In this document: piece after piece, positions 1 to 6,216 of the stretch
Numbering within the stretch: position 1 is the first letter of the stretch
Layout: every line of letters starts with the position of its first letter
NCBI GenBank assembly: GCA_003484265.1
Contig: DNDO01000122.1
Location: forward strand, 7,507 to 28,156
DNA length: 20,650 bases
Direction of reading: 5' to 3'
Source of the DNA: Anaerolineae bacterium
GTDB taxonomy: Bacteria; Chloroflexota; Anaerolineae; Anaerolineales; Villigracilaceae
The notes under the pieces: model-generated
Database searches by the model: none
What the model was told of the DNA's origin: nothing
What the model saw: the letters and a program-made list of their open reading frames with translations, nothing else
Translations under genes and position numbers: made by a program

Positions 1-22
1 AACGAAGACGAGAGGATACGCC

Positions 23-1144
23 ATGACCAAAGATATCTTCATCTCTTACTCCCGGCGCGATCAGGAATTCGTTACCCGCCTCGCATCGGATTTGAACGCA
101 AAAGTTGCAGGTGTGTGGTTCGACCAGTCCACAATTCAGTTGGGACAAAAGTGGCATGACGAGATCATGGACGGAATCCGCGAGTGCAAAGCCTTTATCC
201 TAGTCATCTCTCCTGATTCAATGGAATCAAAATATGTGAATGAAGAGGTAAACAAGGCACTGGAACTTGGCAAGATCATTTTCCCCGTCATCTATCGTCC
301 TGCCAAATGGACTGGTCAATTTGAAACACTGATAAAAAAAGTTCAAACCCTCGACCTGCGATCAGGCAGTTATACCGATAGTTTTCATAAACTTGTAGAC
401 GGATTAATCGAGGCAGGCGCAGGTAAGGCTACCGGCGAGCGGCCTTTTCTCCGTCAGGAAATAAAGCCGAGCTTGAGTGACGTTCTAAGTAAAGTCCCCG
501 GATGGGCTTTCGCATGGGGACTCGGCTGGTCGGTCTTCTGGCTGATCGTTCTTATTTTCCTTATTATTCTTGCCGCAAACCAGGATGGTTTGAATGGAGA
601 AGACACGCTCGGTTTCATTCTCTTACTTATCAGCGGCGGTATTGGAGGTTTTGCTGGAGGTCTCGTTGCCGGGCTAATCACAATGCTGGCATTGCGTCCC
701 AACGCGCCAAGCATCTCATGGATGCATATGTCGCCAACGATTCGCATTTGGGGTATCAGCGGTCCGCTTGGGATGATCGTATCGGGATTAGTGACAGCTC
801 TCATGGTTGCTGTTGGAGCAATCACAGTTGAAAGCGCTAACCCGGATTGCAGCGGGGTTGGATTCGGCGAATGTATCGGGCAAGTCTTCGGCGCGGCATT
901 GGGAGAAGCCATTGGCATCATCATCATTACATTGTTCGTCTTCATCCTCTTCGCAGTTGCCGCGTGGTTCATCACTGGTACGTTCGCTGGGTGGCTTGCA
1001 ATCCGCCATATCCGCAGACTGGAGCCCGGTATCACAAGCGGCCAGAGTCGCTCCGTGTCTCTCGGTTGGGGATGCGGAGCCATCGTTGCCGCACTGGTAA
1101 TGATCTTTGTTGTTGGAATTCTTTCAAGCGCGTTCGGTTTATAA
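23..1144 (+). CDS. TIR-domain protein with multi-pass membrane C-terminus
   Basis: 373 residues. Residues 1-135 form a TIR (TIR_2-type) domain: it opens with DIFISYSRRD, has the WFDQSTIQLGQKW box near 32-44, and an SKYVNEEVNKAL helix (69-80) carrying Glu74/Glu75 at about the place of the catalytic Glu of NAD-cleaving TIR proteins. Residues 160-372 are hydrophobic and Gly-rich, with about five or six likely membrane spans (about 163-184, 196-223, 242-268, 288-326 possibly as two, 348-370). The start at 23 is supported by AGAGGA at 11-16. Bacterial TIR domains are known as NADases or scaffolds, often as defence effectors; a defence role here is only an inference, because the upstream genes are outside the window. 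The 3' neighbour converges with only 2 bases between stop codons. TIR assignment is firm, function is not. Confidence 0.85.
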   Translation: MTKDIFISYSRRDQEFVTRLASDLNAKVAGVWFDQSTIQLGQKWHDEIMDGIRECKAFILVISPDSMESKYVNEEVNKALELGKIIFPVIYRPAKWTGQFETLIKKVQTLDLRSGSYTDSFHKLVDGLIEAGAGKATGERPFLRQEIKPSLSDVLSKVPGWAFAWGLGWSVFWLIVLIFLIILAANQDGLNGEDTLGFILLLISGGIGGFAGGLVAGLITMLALRPNAPSISWMHMSPTIRIWGISGPLGMIVSGLVTALMVAVGAITVESANPDCSGVGFGECIGQVFGAALGEAIGIIIITLFVFILFAVAAWFITGTFAGWLAIRHIRRLEPGITSGQSRSVSLGWGCGAIVAALVMIFVVGILSSAFGL

Positions 1145-1146
1145 AA

Positions 1147-2412
1147 TTATTTCAAACCTTTCAATTTACCCTGAATATGTTTTCTTAAACTAACAGGCTT
1201 AATCCCCGCAACCTCCACCTTCTTCGCTTCCATAAAGTTCGCAAAGCGGATCAATCCATTAGCCAGTGCGTCAGCAAACGCGACATCTTTTACTGGAGCG
1301 TCATCCTCCAGCCAGAAGCCTTTGATCTCCAATGTCATCGATGTGCGGTCGAGTTTTGGATCAAGCCGCGCCACCAGATCGTCGCCGTATAAAATCGGTA
1401 GAACATAATACCCCCAACGCCGTTTCTCTGCGGGCACATACACTTCCCACTTGTATTCAAAATCGAACAACTTCTGCGCCCGTCCGCGCGCACTTACAAT
1501 ATCCAACGGAGCAAGGAAAGTTACTTCTTCCAGAGTATTCGTATCTTTTGGATTCCATCCTTTGGGAGTTTTCCCTTTTTCAAGCGACTCCAAGGCTTTG
1601 ACGTCTTCCGTCAAAGCAAGATAGGTATCGCGTCCACCATTAATCTGAACCTGCGTAAACACCCCAGACTCTTTCCATCGCCTGATCTTTTTCGCGATCT
1701 CCTCCCTGGTGTATTTACGATACATAAAGTCTTCCAAACCTGTCTTAAAACTTGCTTCTCGCTTTAAACCCCAAAATGCAACGGATTTCTGCGCAAAGAA
1801 TTCATCTGTTTCTTTTTCCGTTGCAATATAATCAAACTGCTTTGGTGCAATGTTCTCCCGAAAATCATACACACGCTGAAACCCTTCGCGGTGATGGATC
1901 ATCAACTCGCCTGCCAGCCACATATCGAACATAGCAACCGACGTTTCCTTGCGTCCGCGATAACTCCAACCGTCCACGCGCTTGCCGTCGAAATCACGGT
2001 TCCCCAGCGGACCACGCTTACGCAATTCCGCACGAACCGCATTCAGCAGCTTTTTATGTTCTTTAACGAAATAAGCGACATACTCATCCTTCGCACGCTT
2101 CTTCATGTGATAACGAAAATACGGCAGGTCAGACATCGGATACATCGCCAGCCAGCCACCATAATCAAAGAACTGACGGTCATCATATGCAACGTTATAA
2201 AGATATTCGGGTTTGTATTCCAACACGCGGCTGTGCAGGACGATATCCTGACTGCGCGCGATCACAGTCAACGGATCGAGCTGTACTGCTTCACAGGTGC
2301 GTATAGCTTGCGCCGTGCCTTTCTTCCCCACCCAACGGCGACCAGGCCAGAGTCCTTGTTTGCCGAGGATAAATCTTCGTGCTGTCTGTTGTGAAATAAT
2401 AATTGGATTCAT
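1147..2412 (-). CDS. YcaQ/AlkX-like winged-helix DNA glycosylase (HTH_42 family)
   Basis: 421 residues, the usual length for the HTH_42 (formerly DUF1006) family, whose studied members (E. coli YcaQ/AlkX, Streptomyces AlkZ) remove alkylated bases and unhook interstrand DNA crosslinks. The family's catalytic Gln-x-Asp/Gln motif is visible as VQLDPL (Gln44, Asp46), so it resembles the YcaQ QxD type rather than the AlkZ QxQ type. It is followed by RSQDIVLHSR, matching the conserved segment after the motif. No Shine-Dalgarno sequence lies ahead of the ATG at 2412, and no clear promoter is seen in the 90 bases between it and the upstream thiolase gene. Whether it is cotranscribed with that gene is uncertain, because a small hairpin at 2485-2500 intervenes. 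Substrate specificity cannot be read from sequence. Confidence 0.85.
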   Translation of the reverse strand: MNPIIISQQTARRFILGKQGLWPGRRWVGKKGTAQAIRTCEAVQLDPLTVIARSQDIVLHSRVLEYKPEYLYNVAYDDRQFFDYGGWLAMYPMSDLPYFRYHMKKRAKDEYVAYFVKEHKKLLNAVRAELRKRGPLGNRDFDGKRVDGWSYRGRKETSVAMFDMWLAGELMIHHREGFQRVYDFRENIAPKQFDYIATEKETDEFFAQKSVAFWGLKREASFKTGLEDFMYRKYTREEIAKKIRRWKESGVFTQVQINGGRDTYLALTEDVKALESLEKGKTPKGWNPKDTNTLEEVTFLAPLDIVSARGRAQKLFDFEYKWEVYVPAEKRRWGYYVLPILYGDDLVARLDPKLDRTSMTLEIKGFWLEDDAPVKDVAFADALANGLIRFANFMEAKKVEVAGIKPVSLRKHIQGKLKGLK

Positions 2413-2473
2413 GTACGTGATTGGGCAGGACAGGCTGAGCGCAGGTGAAGGACTCCCTGCCCGATTACTCCCT

Positions 2474-2500
2474 TACAAAATAAAGCGAGAAAAAACTCGC
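2474..2500 (-). terminator. Probable weak terminator after the tRNA thiolase gene
   Basis: Read on the minus strand, GCGAG and CTCGC pair around a six-T loop (2485-2500) and are followed by TTTATTTT. It starts 2 bases past the TAA of the thiolase gene. The stem is only 5 bp, so termination may be partial and leave some readthrough into the glycosylase gene. Confidence 0.5.
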
Positions 2501-2502
2501 AA

Positions 2503-3435
2503 TTAGACTGGTACATTCGCCTTCTCGATCATTCTGCAAAACGAACACAGATCACTCGTGGATGTGGGCTGTCCACATTTCGGGCAGGGATGTAAATGAG
2601 CACGTCCCACTTCATGCTCGATGAATAGGTTGCCGCTTTTGCGCGCTTCGAGGAAACGCAGATAAAAGGTCAGTTTTGCGCCGGGGCGTGTAGTCTCAAG
2701 TTGGTTGAGCAGTTCCTTGTAATAAATGGACTGTGATCCTTCCGCGAATGGACATTCCTCATAGATATATTCGATGCCGCGCGATAAACAATACGCTGTC
2801 ATCTCACGCTCATAGAACCTGCACAAGGGCTTAACCTTCCGCGCCAAACCCTCCGACTCGGGAAGAACAGGTCCCTGACGCAAGAGATATTCGCTCGCCC
2901 AATTCAACGTGTTACCGAACAACACTGCGGCTTCGTCGTCAAGGTTGTGACCCGTCGCGAGCACGGCATACCCAAGGTCACGTGCGATGCGGTTCATTTC
3001 GTGGCGTTTCGTCAATCCGCACACGGCACACGGCTTGCCATGTCCGCGATGGGATATTTCCGATAGTACCGGGATCGGCTGACCATACTCCTTTTCAATA
3101 TCCACTACGTGAAGTATCAAGTTGTTTTTGTTTGCAAATTTTTCCGTCAACCGCTGAGACTCATGCGAATAGTTTATGCCGCCGTCGATGCCCAATCCCA
3201 AATAGAGACCGTCGGCATGATAGCCAAGTCGGTTGAGAATATCCCACAAAGCAAGCGAATCTTTTCCACCTGAAACAGCGACAAGAATTTTTTCGCTTTG
3301 CGTGAACATGCCGTATTTTTTGATAAAGCGTTCGGTCTGTTCGGGAACCCATTCGATATAGTGTTCCTTGCACAATGCCAGCCTGTGCTGACGCATATTG
3401 ATCGAGGCTTTGCCTCCGCATTTACGACATTTCAT
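2503..3435 (-). CDS. ttuA: TtuA/Ncs6-type tRNA 2-thiouridine synthetase
   Basis: 310 residues with every landmark of the TtuA/Ctu1 family. N-terminal zinc site C3-C6-C22-H25; PP-loop SGGKDS at 55-60 that adenylates the target uridine; C136 and C139 (CAVC) plus C228, the three Cys that in TtuA hold a [4Fe-4S] cluster; GHNLDDEA at 162-169; C-terminal zinc site C284-C287-C297-C300. TtuA of Thermus makes the 2-thio group of 5-methyl-2-thiouridine at tRNA position 54 using the carrier TtuB; archaeal and eukaryotic relatives (NcsA, Ctu1) act at U34. Which position is modified here is not decided by the sequence. The start at 3435 is fixed by the zinc-site Cys3 and overlaps the upstream carrier gene by four bases (ATGA). 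The GGAGG ahead of it, only 3 bases from the ATG, is made of the carrier's two Gly codons. Confidence 0.9.
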   Translation of the reverse strand: MKCRKCGGKASINMRQHRLALCKEHYIEWVPEQTERFIKKYGMFTQSEKILVAVSGGKDSLALWDILNRLGYHADGLYLGLGIDGGINYSHESQRLTEKFANKNNLILHVVDIEKEYGQPIPVLSEISHRGHGKPCAVCGLTKRHEMNRIARDLGYAVLATGHNLDDEAAVLFGNTLNWASEYLLRQGPVLPESEGLARKVKPLCRFYEREMTAYCLSRGIEYIYEECPFAEGSQSIYYKELLNQLETTRPGAKLTFYLRFLEARKSGNLFIEHEVGRAHLHPCPKCGQPTSTSDLCSFCRMIEKANVPV

Positions 3436-3626
3436 GAGCCTCCAGAGATCACCGCGATCAATTTAATCACTTCGCCTTCGTTGAGGACCTCATCCTCAAC
3501 GATCATCTCGCCGTCGCGTGTTGCGATCACCGATTCGGGAACGATACTGCACTTCTTCAACGCAGAGATTAAGTTCGTACCCGCATTCACTTCATATTCC
3601 TTGTCACGCAATACCAATTTGACCAA
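3432..3626 (-). CDS. ThiS/MoaD/TtuB-like sulfur carrier, C-terminus Gly-Gly-Ser
   Basis: 64 residues with the beta-grasp pattern of small ubiquitin-like sulfur carriers (LRDKEYEVNAGTNLISALKK ahead, NEGEVIKLIAVISGG at the end), the same size as Thermus TtuB. Such proteins are adenylated and then thiocarboxylated on a terminal Gly-Gly and hand sulfur to an enzyme; the gene next door encodes the matching tRNA thiolase, so this is most likely its carrier. Unusually, the reading frame runs one codon past the diglycine and ends Gly62-Gly63-Ser64. The start is TTG at 3626, chosen because GGAG sits 5 bases upstream and an in-frame stop lies 21 bases above that with no ATG between. MoaD or ThiS identity cannot be excluded, but no thiamine or molybdopterin gene is near. 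Confidence 0.85.
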   Translation of the reverse strand: MVKLVLRDKEYEVNAGTNLISALKKCSIVPESVIATRDGEMIVEDEVLNEGEVIKLIAVISGGS

Positions 3627-3644
3627 AATTTCTCCAATCGAGTC

Positions 3645-3672
3645 ATTCTACCATTATGCCACTTGACAGCAA
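3645..3672 (-). promoter_or_regulatory. Possible promoter of the sulfur carrier-thiolase pair
   Basis: On the minus strand TTGCTG (3672-3667) and TAGAAT (3650-3645) are 16 bases apart, placing a start near 3638 and a short leader before the TTG codon. The -35 match is weak. It overlaps the -35 box of the divergent glycosyltransferase promoter, so the two could exclude each other. Confidence 0.4.
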
Positions 3673-3691
3673 ACCCCTCCCCCCGTACGAT
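3663..3691 (+). promoter_or_regulatory. Sigma70-type promoter giving a leaderless glycosyltransferase mRNA
   Basis: TTGACA (3663-3668) and TACGAT (3686-3691) are separated by exactly 17 bases. The -10 box ends 6 bases before the ATG at 3698, so transcription should begin at or within a base of the start codon. No Shine-Dalgarno sequence is present; the region between the boxes is a C-run. Confidence 0.75.
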
Positions 3692-3697
3692 TGAATT

Positions 3698-4900
3698 ATG
3701 AAGATCGGGATGATGACCGACGCCTACAAGCCATATGTCAGCGGTATAACAAATTATATTGATTTAAACAAACGTGCCCTCGAAATTGCAGGGCACGATG
3801 TCTATGTATTTACCTTCGGCGATCTCGATCACGAGGACGGAGAGACGCGCGTCATCCGTAACCCCGGCCTGCCCCTTGCAGATACGGGCTTTTACCTCTC
3901 GTTGAGATATAAGACTGCCGCCAAAAAACTTCTCCAAACCATGGACGTGGTTCACGTACATCATCCCTTCCTCAGCGGACGTCTCGCCCTTGCCTATTGC
4001 CGTCCAAAACAAATTCCGATCATATTCACAAACCACACGCGCTACGACCTTTATGCACAGGCACGCCTGCCGCTCATGCCCGAAGAGGTCAGCCACAGCT
4101 TGCTCCAGGCATACATGCCAAATTTCTGTGAAGAAATGGACATGGTCATTTCACCATCGCAGGGCATGGAGAAAATTTTGCGTGAGTATGGGGTAGAAGG
4201 TCACATCGAGGTCGTTCCTAACGGCGTAGACTTAACACGCTTCCACGATGCCAAACCTCTCTCTCGCGCTGAATTCAATTTCGAAGTCAATGACACTCTT
4301 CTGGTTTATGCCGGGCGCATCGCGCCAGAAAAGAATCTTGAATTTCTGATCCAGGCATTTGCAGGAGTCTCACATGTTATCCCAAATGCGCATTTACTGA
4401 TCGTCGGCGGCGGACAAAAAGAACATATGGAAGAGATCAAAGCAATCCCTGATGAGTACGATGTTCAAGATCGTGTTCACTTTGTTGGGATGATCCCCTA
4501 CGATAAGCTCCCATCCTACCTTGCAATGTGTGACGTGTTCGTCACCGCCTCCGTCACAGAAGTCCATCCGCTTTCGGTGATCGAAGCCATGGGAACGGGA
4601 CTCCCCATTATGGGTATCGACTCGCCCGGCGTCGGCGATTCGATCACGGACGGGATAACGGGCCTGCTCGCGAAAGAGGACATCGCTTCGTTTACAGCCA
4701 AACTGACCTACCTTTGCCTGAACAAAGACCTGCATAAAAAATTCGGCACGGAGGCACGAAAGGCATCAGAGCAATATTCCATAGAACGGACAACGAAAAT
4801 CATGCTCGGTCATTATTCGCGGCTTACAGAAAACACAAAGCCGCTCAAACCAAAGCTCGACGAACGCCTGATGTCCATTTTGGAAGAGTTCCTGAAATGA
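3698..4900 (+). CDS. Family 4 (GT-B) glycosyltransferase, possibly glycolipid-forming
   Basis: 400 residues. N-terminal Rossmann half with the Gly loop region MTDAYKPYVSGITNY (6-20) and VVHVHHPFLSGRLAL (84-98); C-terminal nucleotide-sugar half with PNGVDLTRF (174-182), GRIAPEKNL (206-214) and the E-x7-E motif Glu288/Glu296 typical of retaining GT4 enzymes. The HHPFLSG and TNHTRYDLY segments resemble diacylglycerol glucosyl- and mannosyltransferases, so a membrane glycolipid product is a reasonable inference, but sugar and acceptor are not readable. First gene of a set with the YraN-like gene (ATGA overlap) and miaA. No ribosome-binding site; the promoter places the transcript start at the ATG. 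Confidence 0.85.
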   Translation: MKIGMMTDAYKPYVSGITNYIDLNKRALEIAGHDVYVFTFGDLDHEDGETRVIRNPGLPLADTGFYLSLRYKTAAKKLLQTMDVVHVHHPFLSGRLALAYCRPKQIPIIFTNHTRYDLYAQARLPLMPEEVSHSLLQAYMPNFCEEMDMVISPSQGMEKILREYGVEGHIEVVPNGVDLTRFHDAKPLSRAEFNFEVNDTLLVYAGRIAPEKNLEFLIQAFAGVSHVIPNAHLLIVGGGQKEHMEEIKAIPDEYDVQDRVHFVGMIPYDKLPSYLAMCDVFVTASVTEVHPLSVIEAMGTGLPIMGIDSPGVGDSITDGITGLLAKEDIASFTAKLTYLCLNKDLHKKFGTEARKASEQYSIERTTKIMLGHYSRLTENTKPLKPKLDERLMSILEEFLK

Positions 4901-5250
4901 AGCACAACCAGCGAATTGGTAAATGGGGCGAAGAGAGATCAGTTGAGTATCTCTCACAAAAGGGATACGAGATCATTGCGCGCAATATCCGGACGCCGTT
5001 TGGTGAGATCGACATTATTTGCAAACACAAAGATTCCATCATCTTCGTCGAGGTCAAAACACGGACATCGAATAAAATGGGACTACCTGAAGAATCCATC
5101 ACAGCTAAAAAGCGTGAGCATATGATCGCTTGCGCCGAACATTACGCGGCAGAAAATGATATTGACAACTGGCAAATCGATGTAATATCGATTGAAGGAA
5201 AACCCGGCGCAGAACCCATCATCACATACTTCGAAAATGCAATCAGATAA
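4897..5250 (+). CDS. YraN family (UPF0102) nuclease-fold protein
   Basis: 117 residues, the normal size of the YraN/UPF0102 family. It has the restriction-endonuclease-like core: Glu12 in KWGEE, GEIDII with Asp39, and EVK (Glu52-Lys54) in FVEVKTRT, the PD-(D/E)xK-type metal-binding set. The family is widespread, and its cellular role is poorly defined; a nuclease function is suggested by fold only. The ATG overlaps the stop of the glycosyltransferase (ATGA), so translation is probably coupled, and the gene itself overlaps the start of miaA. Confidence 0.88.
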   Translation: MKHNQRIGKWGEERSVEYLSQKGYEIIARNIRTPFGEIDIICKHKDSIIFVEVKTRTSNKMGLPEESITAKKREHMIACAEHYAAENDIDNWQIDVISIEGKPGAEPIITYFENAIR

Positions 5251-6166
5251 GCCATATCTTCTCCTCATCGTCGGCCCTACAGCCGTTGGAAAGACAGAAA
5301 TTTCCATTCACCTCGCTGAAAGGTTGAACGGCGAGATCGTCTCTGCCGATTCGCGTCTCTTCTATCGTGGGATGGATATCGGCACAGCCAAGCCCTCACC
5401 CGAAGAGCAAGAGCGTGTACCCCATCATTTAATTGACATTGCAAACCCGGATGAAATATTGAGTCTGGCCGTCTTTCAGCAGAAAGCGACAGCTGCAATA
5501 TCTGATATTCATACACGAAATAAATTGCCGTTCCTGGTCGGCGGTACCGGACAATACATCCGCGCCGTGACTCAAGGCTGGACTCCGCCCGAAGTCGAGC
5601 CCGATGAGGCCTTGAGGGACGAATTGGAACAGCTAAAAGAGATTAACGGCTCATATTGGCTACACGACAAATTAAAAGCCCTTGATGGAGAAGCCGCAAG
5701 CAAGATCGACCCGCGAAATTATCGGAGAACGATCCGCGCCCTGGAAGTAATCATGACGACAGGCAAAAAATTCTCCAAGCAACGTGGTCAAAGTGATTCC
5801 CCCTATCACCTACTGACATTCGGGCTGACACGTCCCCGGGCGGAGTTATATCAACGCGTGGATGAGCGTATCGAGCTGATGTTTGCGAATGGATTTATTA
5901 AAGAGATAAAAAGTTTGCTGGATAAGGGATACTCCCCTAGCCTGCCAACGATGTCTGCGATCGGGTATCGGGAATGTGTCAGCGTGATAAAAGGCGAATT
6001 GACGGAGGACCAGGCAAAACTCCAGATAAGACGCGCAACTCGCGTGTACGTCCGCAGGCAGGCGAATTGGTTCAAGGAGTCCGATCCAAATATATTCTGG
6101 TTTAAAGTCGAAGATGGGGTAGTTGATTCGATCGAGAAAAACATCCGCCAGTTGGTTGACTTTTGA
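5237..6166 (+). CDS. miaA: tRNA dimethylallyltransferase MiaA
   Basis: 309 residues from the ATG at 5237. MiaA attaches dimethylallyl to N6 of A37 in tRNAs reading codons that start with U. Seen here: P-loop GPTAVGKT (13-20), SADSRLFYRGMDIGTAKP substrate loop (family usually has Gln where this has Leu-Phe), VGGTGQYIRAV tRNA/DMAPP segment, and the C-terminal TRVYVRRQANWF box, which is the family's conserved R-x-x-A-x-R-Q-x-x-W-F-type motif. The ATG at 5237 overlaps the YraN-like gene by 14 bases and has no good Shine-Dalgarno, so coupling is likely; an in-frame TTG at 5192 would add 15 residues but also lacks one and gives an atypically long N-terminus. Confidence 0.95.
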   Translation: MQSDKPYLLLIVGPTAVGKTEISIHLAERLNGEIVSADSRLFYRGMDIGTAKPSPEEQERVPHHLIDIANPDEILSLAVFQQKATAAISDIHTRNKLPFLVGGTGQYIRAVTQGWTPPEVEPDEALRDELEQLKEINGSYWLHDKLKALDGEAASKIDPRNYRRTIRALEVIMTTGKKFSKQRGQSDSPYHLLTFGLTRPRAELYQRVDERIELMFANGFIKEIKSLLDKGYSPSLPTMSAIGYRECVSVIKGELTEDQAKLQIRRATRVYVRRQANWFKESDPNIFWFKVEDGVVDSIEKNIRQLVDF

Positions 6167-6184
6167 TTCCTGTTTGAATATACT
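6156..6184 (+). promoter_or_regulatory. Promoter of the acyl-CoA ligase gene
   Basis: TTGACT (6156-6161), a 17-base spacer and TATACT (6179-6184) form a near-consensus promoter. The -35 box lies inside the last codons of miaA. The predicted start is near 6191, leaving a leader of about 26 bases with GGAGG at 6205-6209, 7 bases before the ATG. Confidence 0.75.
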
Positions 6185-6216
6185 GAAACAACAAATGTGA
6201 CTCTGGAGGCATCGAG

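Noticed and set aside
454..1083. Long minus-strand open frame across the TIR membrane region
   Set aside because: It mirrors the hydrophobic coding frame of the TIR protein, has no ribosome site and no recognisable domain.
2441..2460. GCAGG/CCTGC inverted repeat ahead of the DNA glycosylase gene
   Set aside because: Only five pairs with a long mismatched interior in a GC-rich stretch; expected by chance.
5192..5236. TTG start for miaA
   Set aside because: No ribosome site, and the added residues are simply the out-of-frame end of the YraN-like gene; the ATG at 5237 matches the usual P-loop distance.
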